The notes below the pieces were generated by a model. That model was not told the origin of the DNA. It ran no database searches and saw nothing but the letters and a program-made list of their open reading frames with translations. A stretch of DNA of 64,000 bases from Mycolicibacterium porcinum (lineage in GTDB: Bacteria; Actinomycetota; Actinomycetes; Mycobacteriales; Mycobacteriaceae). Shown here piece after piece: positions 54,007-62,632 of this stretch. The translations under genes and the position numbers were made by a program. The stretch is taken from the NCBI GenBank assembly GCA_002086835.1, contig MVIG01000001.1:372001-436000 (forward strand), in the 5' to 3' direction. Numbering within the stretch: position 1 is the first letter of the stretch; every line of letters begins with the position of its first letter.

Positions 54007-54783
54007 CTACACCCACGTGCCGCCGTCGACCCGCAGCGTCGCGCCGGTGACGAAGGATGCCCGGTCGCTGCACAGCCACGCCGCGGCCTCGGCGATCTCG
54101 GCGGGCTGGGCCGCCCGCCGCAGCGGCGTGTCGGCGATGAGGCTGTCGAGGACGCCCGGACTGGCGTCGTCCCACTCCTGGATCATGTCGGTCAGGGTCG
54201 GCCCGGGCGCCACTCCGTTGATCCGGATGCCCTCGGGCCCGTAGGTGACCGCAGCCGATTCGGTGAGGCTGTTGACGCCGCGTTTCATGGCGCCGTAGGC
54301 CGGCAGCTCGGGATTGCTGTGGAAGCTGCCGATGCTGGAATTGTTCACGATGGCACCGGTTTTCGCGGTGGCCCGGATCGCGGCGACCTCGGCCCGCAAG
54401 GCCAGCCACACGCCTTTGAGGTTGACGCGGTAGACGTGGTCGAAGTCGTCCTCGGCCAGCTCGTCGAGCGGCCCGGGCGGTTGGATGGTGGCGCCGTTGT
54501 TGAAGGCGATGTCGAGGCGGCCCCAGAGTTCGACGGCACGCTGTACCGCGGAACGCACGCTGTCGCCGTCGGCCAGATCGCACACCACGTACTCGGCGGT
54601 ACCGCCGGCGCTCCGGATGTCGTCGGTGACCGTCTTGAGTTGGGTTTCGGTCCTGGCCGCCAGTAGGACGCTCGCACCCTCGGCGGCGAACAGCCGCGCG
54701 GCGGCGGCGCCGATGCCGCGTCCCGCGCCGGAGATGAATGCGATCTTGCCGTCCAGCAGGCCGGTCTTCGTCGGAGAAGTCAT
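54007..54783 (-). CDS. Short-chain dehydrogenase/reductase
   Basis: A 258-residue classical SDR. The cofactor motif SGAGRGIG lies at residues 18-25, the NNG motif near 93, and the catalytic Tyr and Lys in YGAMK; Ser in NNSSIGS precedes them. AARTE after strand 2 suggests NADP(H). The C-terminus VDGGTWV is typical. It is divergent from the MmyB-type regulator, and a 7-bp-arm palindrome sits between them, so it is almost certainly the regulated gene. Substrate unknown. Confidence 0.92.
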   Translation of the reverse strand: MTSPTKTGLLDGKIAFISGAGRGIGAAAARLFAAEGASVLLAARTETQLKTVTDDIRSAGGTAEYVVCDLADGDSVRSAVQRAVELWGRLDIAFNNGATIQPPGPLDELAEDDFDHVYRVNLKGVWLALRAEVAAIRATAKTGAIVNNSSIGSFHSNPELPAYGAMKRGVNSLTESAAVTYGPEGIRINGVAPGPTLTDMIQEWDDASPGVLDSLIADTPLRRAAQPAEIAEAAAWLCSDRASFVTGATLRVDGGTWV

Positions 54784-54816
54784 GACAACGAGCCTGCGTC
54801 GGGCCGGACTTCGAAT

Positions 54817-54837
54817 CCAGGTACCAGCTATACCTGG
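54817..54837. promoter_or_regulatory. Operator CCAGGTA-N7-TACCTGG
   Basis: Perfect 7-bp arms (54817-54823 and 54831-54837) around CCAGCTA in the 85-nt gap between the SDR and the MmyB-type regulator. Likely binding site of that regulator, controlling both. Confidence 0.75.
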
Positions 54838-54868
54838 CTACCGCCCCGACGGCCGGGAGAATAGGGCT

Positions 54869-55723
54869 GTGGACAAGCGAGAGCTCGGTGCGTTCCTGCG
54901 GAGCAGGCGCGAGCGGATCAGTCCCGCCGAGGTGGGTCTGCCGGCCGGTCCGCGCCGCCGTACCCCGGGGCTGCGCCGCGACGAGGTCGCGCATCTGGCG
55001 TTCATCTCCACCGAGTACTACACGCGGCTGGAGCAGGCCCGCGCTCCGCACCCATCGGGCGAGGTGCTCGCGGGTCTGGTTCGCGCGCTTCGGCTCTCCG
55101 ATGCCGAGCGGGCGCATCTGTACCTTCTGGCCGGTGTCGAACCGCAGCGACCGACAGGGCCGCCGCGGGTGGTGCGACAGAGCATTCTCGATTTGTTGCA
55201 GCGGTTGCCGCAGGCTGCCGCGATCGTGGTGTCGGCGACGTATGAGGTGATCGCCTGGAACGACCTCGCCTGCGCCTTGATGGAGGACTTCTCGGCGTTG
55301 TCGCGCCGGGACCGCAATCTGGTGCGGCGGGCGTTTCTCGGCCCGCGGGGGCCGGGCGGGCAGCGGCTGTACGGCGTGTCCGACGCCGATGTGTTCGCGC
55401 GGACCTGCGCCCAGAACCTGCGCGCCACCGCGGCGCGCTATCCGGACGACCCCGAGACGATCGCGCTGATCGCCGAATTGCGCTCCGGCAGCGTCGAGTT
55501 CGCGGAGTTGTGGGATTCGCACGACGTCAACGCCAGGCCCATGTTGTGCAAGACGTTCACCCATCCGGCAGTCGGTCCGATCGCGGTCAACTGCGATGTT
55601 CTCGATATCGCCGATCGGGATCAGCATCTCTACATCTACACTCCGGAGCCGGGCTCGCCGGCCGAGGAGGCGATGCGACTGCTGGCGGTGCTCGGCACCC
55701 AGCGCATGGACGTCCCCGGCTGA
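54869..55723 (+). CDS. XRE/MmyB-type transcriptional regulator
   Basis: A 284-residue regulator from a GTG at 54869, with AGGG 3-6 nt upstream. The N-terminal HTH is the XRE type (LGAFLRSRRERISPAEVGL, RRTPGLRRDEVAHLAFISTEYYTRLEQARAPHPS). The C-terminal domain is the PAS-like MmyB ligand fold (AAIVVSATYEVIAWNDLACALM, later HPAVGPIAVNCDVLDI), which in related proteins binds fatty-acid-like ligands. The divergent SDR and the operator between support SDR control. Its 3' end overlaps the convergent acyltransferase gene by 88 nt. Confidence 0.9.
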   Translation: MDKRELGAFLRSRRERISPAEVGLPAGPRRRTPGLRRDEVAHLAFISTEYYTRLEQARAPHPSGEVLAGLVRALRLSDAERAHLYLLAGVEPQRPTGPPRVVRQSILDLLQRLPQAAAIVVSATYEVIAWNDLACALMEDFSALSRRDRNLVRRAFLGPRGPGGQRLYGVSDADVFARTCAQNLRATAARYPDDPETIALIAELRSGSVEFAELWDSHDVNARPMLCKTFTHPAVGPIAVNCDVLDIADRDQHLYIYTPEPGSPAEEAMRLLAVLGTQRMDVPG

Positions 55724-56781
55724 CGCCGCTCCTCGGTCTGTACCCGCCGCTTGAGTTTCATGGCGTGCTTCTCGACGAGGAACCAACTCGCCGCTGCCAG
55801 CGGAATGGTGACCACGGTCGCGACGACGAAGAACACGCCCGGTGGCAACCAGGTGAGGCCCATCATCGCCAGTAGCTGTTGGACCGGCCAGCCGTAGATG
55901 TAGATGCCGTACGAGATGTCGTTACGCATTTGCGGCCGAAACCGTTTGAGCAACGCGCCGGACACGATGACCGCGTACGCCAACGGCAGTGCCGCGAAAA
56001 CGCGGTAGTTCGGCAGCAGCCCGCCCACCACGACCAGGGCCACGGACAGCGCCACCAGTGACCAGTTGGCCGGAAGTCTGTCGTGGAACTGATAGAGCAG
56101 GGCGCCGGCGCTGAACGTCAACGCGAAGCGGGTCACCATCTGTGGGATCGTTTCGACCGCGAGCACGGGGTAACCCACCGCGGCGGCGCCGATCAGCGAG
56201 AGCACGAAGGCTGTCGGGATCGTCCAGCGTTTGGTCATCAGTCCGGCCACACCCAGCGCGGCGACGGCGACGTAGCAGATCAGCTCGAAGATCAACGTCC
56301 ACAGCGGCCCGTCCCAGACACCCGGCCAGGGCACTCCGCTGGGGGTGCCGTCGATATCGCCGCGGAAGACGTTCAGCAGTCCGTTGTTGAGTGCCCAGGA
56401 GAGCTGTGACGAGAACGCCAGCGGTTCGCCGTGTTGCAGGAGCACGCCGAGGGGCGCGATGCCGAACGCGACGACGAGTACACAGACCCACAGACCCGGG
56501 AAGATCCGCAGCAGCCGCGCCGCCAGATATTCACGCAGCTTGGGCCGCCGCATCCAACTCGACGTGATCAGGTATCCCGAGATCACGAAGAAGCCGTCGA
56601 CCCAGACTTCGGTGAGCAACTGGGTGAAGGGGCCGTTCATCCGGCGGCCCGTAAGCGGCCAGGAGTGCTGCATGATCACCATCGAGGCGAAGATGAGGCG
56701 CCAGACGTTGAGTGCGTTGGAGTGTGGATCGAAGACTGTGCCGAGTGTCTTGGCCCGGTGCCCCTCCGACTGCGACGCCAT
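55636..56781 (-). CDS. Acyltransferase 3 family membrane protein
   Basis: A 381-residue protein with about ten membrane segments. The family His lies in VIMQHSWPL, and the RxxRxxP-like motif in YLAARLLRIFPG. Such enzymes move acetyl or acyl groups from the cytoplasm to surface glycans or lipids. The last 33 residues lie in DNA that also encodes the MmyB-type regulator on the other strand, so the natural C-terminus may be a recent extension. It is divergent from dnaE2 across 89 nt that hold the SOS box of dnaE2. Confidence 0.88.
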   Translation of the reverse strand: MASQSEGHRAKTLGTVFDPHSNALNVWRLIFASMVIMQHSWPLTGRRMNGPFTQLLTEVWVDGFFVISGYLITSSWMRRPKLREYLAARLLRIFPGLWVCVLVVAFGIAPLGVLLQHGEPLAFSSQLSWALNNGLLNVFRGDIDGTPSGVPWPGVWDGPLWTLIFELICYVAVAALGVAGLMTKRWTIPTAFVLSLIGAAAVGYPVLAVETIPQMVTRFALTFSAGALLYQFHDRLPANWSLVALSVALVVVGGLLPNYRVFAALPLAYAVIVSGALLKRFRPQMRNDISYGIYIYGWPVQQLLAMMGLTWLPPGVFFVVATVVTIPLAAASWFLVEKHAMKLKRRVQTEERRQPGTSMRWVPSTASSRIASSAGEPGSGV

Positions 56782-56842
56782 CAGCGAATGCTACTGCCAT
56801 TGGCTAATGGCATAGTCCGGAACAGCGGGAACCACTGGGGCA

Positions 56843-56858
56843 TCGAACAAATGTTCGA
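56843..56858 (+). promoter_or_regulatory. Perfect LexA (SOS) box of dnaE2
   Basis: TCGAAC-AAAT-GTTCGA matches the mycobacterial SOS box exactly. It ends one base before the -10 TATACT, so LexA would block the promoter directly. Confidence 0.95.
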
Positions 56859-56864
56859 TATACT
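56859..56864 (+). promoter_or_regulatory. -10 TATACT of a leaderless dnaE2 mRNA
   Basis: TATACT is near the ideal TATAAT and ends 6 nt before the dnaE2 GTG at 56871. No ribosome site is present, so the mRNA probably starts at the initiation codon. Confidence 0.7.
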
Positions 56865-56870
56865 GGCGGG

Positions 56871-59800
56871 GTGGGTTGGCACAACGGGCCGCCGAGCTGG
56901 TCGGAGATGGAGCGGGTGCTCACCGGTAAGCCCCGCCGTTCCGGCCTGCCCTTGGAGCCTGCGGGTGACGGCGGCGACAGCCCGGCCTGGTCGCGTAAGC
57001 GCGGGAGCTACCAGCCGCCGGAAGTTTCCCGTAGCACCGGCTCGGTGCGTTACGCCGAGCTGCACGCGCATTCGGCGTACAGCTTTCTCGACGGGGCGAG
57101 CACGCCGGAGGAGCTGGTCGAGGAGGCGGCCCGGCTGAACCTGAGGGCGATCGCGCTGACTGATCACGACGGGCTGTACGGCGTGGTCCGGTTCGCCGAG
57201 GCGGCCAGGGAACTGGATGTCGCCACGGTCTTCGGCGCCGAGCTGTCGCTGGGGAACGTTCCTCGCACCGAGGATCCCGATCCGCCCGGTCCGCATCTGC
57301 TGGTGCTGGCCCGCGGACCGGAGGGTTACCGGCGGTTGTCCCGTGAGATCGCCAAGGCGCACCTGGCCGGAGGGGAGAAGGGTAAGCCCCGCTATGACTT
57401 CGACGGGCTCACCGAGGCCGCAGGCGGGCACTGGCACATTCTCACTGGCTGCCGTAAAGGTCATGTCCGCCAAGCACTCTCGGAAGGTGGACCCGAAGCT
57501 GCTGCCGCTGCCCTGGCCGATCTGGTGGACCGGTTCGGGGCCGACCGGGTCAGCATCGAACTCGCACACCACGGCCATCCGTGTGATGACGAACGCAATG
57601 CCGTCCTGGTCGGGCTGGCCCCGTGGTTCGGGCTACCGGTGGTGGCCACCACCGGTGCGCACTTCGCGGCACCGGAACGGGGCAGGCTGGCCATGGCGAT
57701 GGCCGCGATCCGCGCCCGCAATTCGATGGACACCGCAGCGGGGTGGCTGGCCCCGCTCGGCGGTTCCCACCTGCGCTCGGGAGAGGAGATGGCTCGGCTG
57801 TTCGGCACCGAGATCGTGACGGCCGCAGCGGATCTGGGTGAGCAGTGTGCCTTCGGGCTGGCGCTCATCGCCCCGCAGCTGCCACCGTTCGACGTCCCGG
57901 CCGGGCATACCGAAGACAGCTGGCTGCGCGAGTTGGTGATGGCCGGGGCGGCTGAGCGGTACGGGCCCGTCGGCGGCGCAACCAAGGCCTACGCGCAGAT
58001 CGAACACGAACTGCGCATCATCGAGCAGCTGAAGTTTCCCGGCTACTTCCTGGTGGTGCACGACATCACCCGGTTCTGCCGGGACAACGACATCCTGTGC
58101 CAGGGCAGGGGATCGGCGGCCAATTCGGCGGTCTGCTACGCGCTGAAAGTCACCAACGTCGACCCGATCGCCAACGAGCTGCTGTTTGAACGGTTCCTGT
58201 CCCCGGCCCGCGACGGGCCGCCCGACATCGACATCGACATCGAATCGGACCTGCGCGAGAACGTCATTCAGTATGTCTACGAACGCTACGGTCGTGACTA
58301 CGCCGCGCAGGTCGCCAACGTCATCACCTATCGGGGCCGCAGCGCGGTCCGCGACATGGCCAGGGCGCTCGGCTTCTCCCAGGGGCAGCAGGACGCCTGG
58401 AGCAAGCAGCTCAGCCGGTGGAACGGACGTCCGGACTCGCCGGAGGCCGAGGACATCCCGCAGCCGGTGATCGAGTTGGCCACCCAGATCGCCAACCTGC
58501 CACGGCACCTCGGCATCCACTCCGGGGGCATGGTGATCTGTGACCGCCCGATCGCCGACGTATGCCCGGTGGAGTGGGCCCGCATGGCCAACCGCAGCGT
58601 GCTGCAGTGGGACAAAGATGACTGCGCGGCAATCGGTTTGGTGAAGTTCGACCTGCTGGGTCTCGGGATGCTCTCGGCGCTGCACTACGCCATCGACCTG
58701 CTGGCCGAGCACAAGGGCATCGACGTCGACCTGGCCAAGCTGGATCTGTCCGAACCGGCGGTCTACGAGATGCTGCAGAAGGCCGACTCGGTCGGGGTGT
58801 TCCAGGTGGAGTCCCGTGCGCAGATGGCCACCCTGCCCCGGCTCAAGCCGCGGAAGTTCTACGACCTCGTGGTGGAGGTGGCGCTGATCCGCCCCGGCCC
58901 GATCCAGGGTGGCTCGGTGCATCCGTATATCCGTCGCCGCAACGGTCTGGAGAAAGTCACCTACGACCATCCGTCGATGGAATCCGCGCTGAAAAAGACG
59001 CTGGGTATTCCGCTGTTCCAAGAGCAGCTCATGCAATTGGCGGTCGACTGTGCGGGTTTCACCGCGGCCGAGGCCGACCAGTTGCGCCGGGCGATGGGCT
59101 CCAAACGCTCGACCGAGAAGATGCGGCGCCTGCGCAGCCGGTTCTTCGACGGCATGGCCGAACTTCACGGCATCACCGGCGAGGTGGCCGAGCGGATCTA
59201 CGAGAAGCTGGAGGCGTTCGCCAATTTCGGTTTCCCGGAAAGCCATTCGCTGAGCTTCGCGTCGCTCGTCTTCTATTCGTCGTGGTTCAAACTGCACCAT
59301 CCTGCGGCATTCTGCGCGGCGCTGCTACGAGCCCAGCCGATGGGGTTCTACTCCCCACAGTCACTGGTGGCCGACGCCCGCCGGCACGGGGTGGTGGTGC
59401 ACGGTCCCGATGTGAACGCCAGCCTGGCCTACGCGACGCTGGAAAACGCCGGCCTGGATGTGCGGCTGGGTCTGGGCAGTGTCCGCCACATCGGCGACGA
59501 GTTGGCGGGGCGTCTGGTCGACGAACGAAATACCAACGGGCCCTTCGCCACCCTGATCGACCTGACCAACCGGGTGCAGCTGTCGGTATCCCAGACCGAG
59601 GCGCTGGCCACTGCGGGTGCACTGGGGTGTTTCGGCGTCAGCCGGCGCGAGGCGCTGTGGGCGGCGGGTGCGGCAGCCACCCAGCGCCCCGACCGGCTGC
59701 CGGGGGTGGGCTCTTCCTCCCACGTCCCGACGTTGCCGGGGATGAGCGCGTTGGAACTGTCGGCCGCCGACGTGTGGGCCACCGGTGTCTCGCCGGACAG

Positions 59801-60155
59801 CTATCCCACTCAGTACCTGCGTGCCGACCTCGACGCACTGGGCGTTGTTCCCGCAGACAAGTTGCTGGACGTCGTCGACGGGACCCGGATCCTGGTTGCC
59901 GGGGCGGTAACTCACCGGCAGCGCCCGGCGACGGCGCAGGGGGTGACCTTCATGAACCTGGAAGACGAGACCGGGATGGTCAACGTGTTGTGTGTGCCCG
60001 GGGTATGGGCGCGCTACCGCAAGCTGGCGCAGACCGCGCCGGCGCTGGTGGTCCGCGGCATCGTGCAGAACGCCAGCGGTGCGGTCACCGTGATCGCCGA
60101 TCGGATGAGCCCGGTCGAACTGAGGGTGGGCTCCCGGTCGCGGGACTTCCGCTGA
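56871..60155 (+). CDS. dnaE2: Error-prone DNA polymerase III alpha subunit DnaE2
   Basis: A 1094-residue C-family polymerase read from a GTG at 56871. The N-terminal PHP domain has the HxH pair H65 and H67 (ELHAHSAY). The palm motif PDIDIDIESD carries two of the catalytic Asp residues; a third lies further on. The OB-fold domain is near the C-terminus (VTFMNLEDETGMVNVLC). DnaE2 does SOS mutagenesis with ImuA' and ImuB, whose operon lies at 43.9-46.2 kb. A perfect LexA box and a -10 abut the start codon, and the mRNA looks leaderless. The length is close to that of the M. tuberculosis enzyme. Confidence 0.96.
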   Translation: MGWHNGPPSWSEMERVLTGKPRRSGLPLEPAGDGGDSPAWSRKRGSYQPPEVSRSTGSVRYAELHAHSAYSFLDGASTPEELVEEAARLNLRAIALTDHDGLYGVVRFAEAARELDVATVFGAELSLGNVPRTEDPDPPGPHLLVLARGPEGYRRLSREIAKAHLAGGEKGKPRYDFDGLTEAAGGHWHILTGCRKGHVRQALSEGGPEAAAAALADLVDRFGADRVSIELAHHGHPCDDERNAVLVGLAPWFGLPVVATTGAHFAAPERGRLAMAMAAIRARNSMDTAAGWLAPLGGSHLRSGEEMARLFGTEIVTAAADLGEQCAFGLALIAPQLPPFDVPAGHTEDSWLRELVMAGAAERYGPVGGATKAYAQIEHELRIIEQLKFPGYFLVVHDITRFCRDNDILCQGRGSAANSAVCYALKVTNVDPIANELLFERFLSPARDGPPDIDIDIESDLRENVIQYVYERYGRDYAAQVANVITYRGRSAVRDMARALGFSQGQQDAWSKQLSRWNGRPDSPEAEDIPQPVIELATQIANLPRHLGIHSGGMVICDRPIADVCPVEWARMANRSVLQWDKDDCAAIGLVKFDLLGLGMLSALHYAIDLLAEHKGIDVDLAKLDLSEPAVYEMLQKADSVGVFQVESRAQMATLPRLKPRKFYDLVVEVALIRPGPIQGGSVHPYIRRRNGLEKVTYDHPSMESALKKTLGIPLFQEQLMQLAVDCAGFTAAEADQLRRAMGSKRSTEKMRRLRSRFFDGMAELHGITGEVAERIYEKLEAFANFGFPESHSLSFASLVFYSSWFKLHHPAAFCAALLRAQPMGFYSPQSLVADARRHGVVVHGPDVNASLAYATLENAGLDVRLGLGSVRHIGDELAGRLVDERNTNGPFATLIDLTNRVQLSVSQTEALATAGALGCFGVSRREALWAAGAAATQRPDRLPGVGSSSHVPTLPGMSALELSAADVWATGVSPDSYPTQYLRADLDALGVVPADKLLDVVDGTRILVAGAVTHRQRPATAQGVTFMNLEDETGMVNVLCVPGVWARYRKLAQTAPALVVRGIVQNASGAVTVIADRMSPVELRVGSRSRDFR

Positions 60156-60165
60156 GCACTGTGAG

Positions 60166-60229
60166 TTAGGTAACCCTTACTTTGACCGATGGAGCGGTGA
60201 TAGGGTCAAAGTGCTCAGAGGACCTGAGC
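60166..60229 (+). promoter_or_regulatory. Structured leader with iron-box-like site and two inverted repeats
   Basis: TTAGGTAACCCTTACTTTG (60166-60184) matches an actinobacterial DtxR/IdeR iron box (TTAGGTAAGGCTTACCTAA) at 14 of 19 positions. ACTTTGACC (60179-60187) and GGTCAAAGT (60204-60212) are perfect arms with 16 nt between. GCTCAG and CTGAGC (60213-60229) form a further 6-bp stem. The set lies between dnaE2 and a secreted-protein gene. It could be a dnaE2 terminator, a regulator site or a riboswitch-like leader. Confidence 0.45.
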
Positions 60230-60285
60230 AATTTCGAGCTTAGCCGGAGGTCAAGCAGGGCCCGAAGCGGGGAAGGGATCACGAT

Positions 60286-60639
60286 ATGAACAGCATGTCC
60301 ACCAGGCGGTTTCGCTGTACTCGCAAACCGGCTCACCCGGTGTCACTCGGCGGCTCGTTGGGCGCCGGAGCCGCTCTATTGGGCGTGTTGTTCGGTCCGG
60401 CCCCAGCGGTCGGGGCGGCCCCATCCGGGCCGTCGTCGGTCGATCAAGTTGTACGCCAGCTCAAGGCCCAGGGCTACGCCGTCGTGGTCAACAGATTCGG
60501 CACCGGACGCTCAGAGGACTGCGCGGTGACTGCGGTTCGTCCCGGCCAGACGTACTCGCGCACCGATCACGGAGTTCCGGGTGGCGACCTCTCCACCACG
60601 GTCACTGGCAAGACCGTGTATGTCGACGTCAAGTGCTGA
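60286..60639 (+). CDS. Small secreted protein with a Cys pair
   Basis: A 117-residue protein with a signal peptide of about 45 residues (Arg-rich head, Gly/Ala/Leu core, end around AVGAA). The start at 60286 follows GGGGAAGGGA; an ATG at 60295 is possible. The mature part has the Cys residues C79 and C117, likely a disulfide. It shows one alpha-beta unit (VDQVVRQLKAQGYAVVVNRFG) followed by beta strands. The compact shape resembles other small mycobacterial exported proteins of unknown role. A 130-nt leader with inverted repeats precedes it. Confidence 0.75.
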   Translation: MNSMSTRRFRCTRKPAHPVSLGGSLGAGAALLGVLFGPAPAVGAAPSGPSSVDQVVRQLKAQGYAVVVNRFGTGRSEDCAVTAVRPGQTYSRTDHGVPGGDLSTTVTGKTVYVDVKC

Positions 60640-60707
60640 GCCGCTCGACCCGCAACACCTAAGCTCATCAGAGGACCTTGCCGGTACCTGATGACGAGGA
60701 GACTGAG

Positions 60708-61394
60708 GTGGCGGTTCGAGCGGTCGAACGTGATTCGCTTGTCGTGCAGTGCAGCGCCGAACTGAGTCGGCTGATCAAGCAGGGCGAGTGGCCGGTCGGG
60801 GCCCGGATCCCGAATGAGCAGGAACTGGCCAGGCTCCTCGGTGTCGGCCGGTCCACCAGCAGGGAAGCCGTGCGGTCCTTGATCGCCTCTGGGCAACTCA
60901 GTTCGCGGCAGGGCTCGGGCACCTTCGTGGTCTCCGCGACCCCCGTATCAGAACTCGATCGTCAGATCAGGCAATCCGATATCGGCGACGTCACCGAGGT
61001 CCGGCTGCTGCTGGAGGTCGAGGCGAGCCGGCTGGCCGCCCATCGCCGCACCCGCGCGGATCTCGATGAGATCAAGCGGGCCCTGACCGCGCGGCAGTTG
61101 GCGTCGAACACAACTGACCTGATCGAAGCCGACCTGCGCTTTCATGCGGCCATCGTTGCGGCAACGCACAACTCGGTGCTCGTGATGCTGTACGACTCCT
61201 TCGGCGGGAAGCTCCGGGACACAGCCGAAGAGATCTTCTCCAGTCATGATCAATGGTCCGAGGCCACCGTCCGTCGCGACGAGAAGGCACACGCGGACCT
61301 CTATGCGGCGATCGACCGAGGTGACCCGCGGGCGGCGGCTCTCGTGGCGCGTCGCGTCATGATGTGCACAGTCCCCGGGGTCTCGACGCGTTAG
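60708..61394 (+). CDS. GntR family regulator, FadR (FCD) type
   Basis: A 228-residue regulator from a GTG at 60708, after GAGGAG at 60696-60701; an in-frame start at 60678 lacks a site. The winged HTH reads RIPNEQELARLLGVGRSTSREAVRSLIASGQLSSRQGSGTFV. The C-terminal FCD domain has DLRFHAAIVAATHN and ETKAH-like DEKAHADLYAAI, whose His and Asp bind a metal next to the ligand. FadR-type proteins sense organic acids such as lactate or gluconate. No catabolic operon adjoins, so its target is unknown. Confidence 0.9.
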   Translation: MAVRAVERDSLVVQCSAELSRLIKQGEWPVGARIPNEQELARLLGVGRSTSREAVRSLIASGQLSSRQGSGTFVVSATPVSELDRQIRQSDIGDVTEVRLLLEVEASRLAAHRRTRADLDEIKRALTARQLASNTTDLIEADLRFHAAIVAATHNSVLVMLYDSFGGKLRDTAEEIFSSHDQWSEATVRRDEKAHADLYAAIDRGDPRAAALVARRVMMCTVPGVSTR

Positions 61395-61463
61395 CGGGTC
61401 CAGTTCTCCTGCGGTGACACGCGATCAGAGATCGGTGATTGTGTCGCTGCAGTCGGGTCAGAG

Positions 61464-62426
61464 TCAGGCCGTTTCGCCCTGACTCTCGGTGCTCGGCGTG
61501 CTTTCCGTGAGTCCGGTCCGCAACAGCGACCACGCCAGCCGGCGCGCGGCTGTGGCCCGCTCGTGCAGCAGGCGCTGGACCGCCGGAATGGGGTTGGATT
61601 CGGGAGTCCGGCCCTCAACGACGTCCGCATGCAGATCCTCGGCCACCTGGATGGCCATCAGCACCGCGTCGTTGACGCGGTTCAGTGCATCCTGCAGGCG
61701 GTCGTCCTGGCTGAGCAGGTGGGCATTGTCCAGCTCGACCGAAACGTCGCTGACCACCTGGCTCATCTGCCCGAAGAGCGCATTCATCGCGGCTTCCCGC
61801 TCATCGCGGTCCGGGTTGCGCAGCTGTGTCGCGCCCTCGGTCCACAGCGTCGCGAGCATCCGGGTGTGAGCGCCGACCGCTCGTGACACCTCGATCATCG
61901 CCTGCTTCTGCAGTTGTTCGAGCAGATTGCTGCGCTCGATGCGGGCCAGTTCCCGCTGCGCCACAAGTTCGGCGGTGTGGAGCTTCTGCTGGGACTCCAT
62001 CTGTGCCCGATGCCATTTCTGCGTCAGGGCGAGTTCCAGCGCCGCGCGCTCGTCGGCCGCTGCCAGCTCCCGGCGCAGACGCTCGTCGGCTCGGGCGATG
62101 TCGTGTTTGGCCTGACGCTGGATGGTGAGGGTCAGCCACATCGTCAGCATCACGACGACGAACACGACGGCACCGAAGAACCATTCGGCCTTGCTGCCGA
62201 TCTGGCCCGGGCTGAACAACAGGTACGCGATGATCGCCACGGCGCCCGCACCGCCGCACACCAGCCAGCCGACACTGGCCTTGTTCTTGACCGAGGGGTT
62301 CGGGGCGGGGTCGTGATCCACCGCAGCCATCCGCATCGGCTCGGTTGCCTCACCGCTTTGGCCGTAGTCCAACGGGGCACCCCCTGACGACTCAGCGACC
62401 GTCGTCGATTCAGTTAGTCCGGCCAT
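61464..62426 (-). CDS. Membrane-anchored coiled-coil protein
   Basis: A 320-residue protein with two membrane segments at about residues 52-72 and 79-101, then a long coiled coil from 102 to about 180 (RQAKHDIARADERLRRELAAADERAALELAL, with heptad Leu, Ala and Glu/Arg pairs). Further helices follow to the C-terminus. The short loop between the membrane segments means both ends are on the same, probably cytoplasmic, side. I know no family. It is divergent from the HTH-like gene at 62633 across 206 nt, so the two may be related in role. Confidence 0.7.
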   Translation of the reverse strand: MAGLTESTTVAESSGGAPLDYGQSGEATEPMRMAAVDHDPAPNPSVKNKASVGWLVCGGAGAVAIIAYLLFSPGQIGSKAEWFFGAVVFVVVMLTMWLTLTIQRQAKHDIARADERLRRELAAADERAALELALTQKWHRAQMESQQKLHTAELVAQRELARIERSNLLEQLQKQAMIEVSRAVGAHTRMLATLWTEGATQLRNPDRDEREAAMNALFGQMSQVVSDVSVELDNAHLLSQDDRLQDALNRVNDAVLMAIQVAEDLHADVVEGRTPESNPIPAVQRLLHERATAARRLAWSLLRTGLTESTPSTESQGETA

Positions 62427-62632
62427 GTCGACCTCCCGTCGGCCAAGCCTGCCACCGTGCGGCGTTCAGCGTAGGGCCACCCTCGGCGGCGGACGCTACC
62501 GGCCGGGTGACACCCGCATTCGCATACCCTGTTTTTCGTCATTCTTCAAGTGCCCCTAGCGATGACGTGCCGCTCACAAACCGCTAGTGTCATCGGCGTC
62601 TAACGATCTTTTCGCTTGAGAATTGAGGGCCC

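Noticed and set aside
53942-55786. 614-aa minus-strand frame spanning the SDR, the gap and the regulator
   Set aside because: It crosses two firm genes in other frames and is Arg/Gly low-complexity.
57633-59300. 555-aa minus-strand frame opposite dnaE2
   Set aside because: Antisense shadow; no family motif and dnaE2 is certain.
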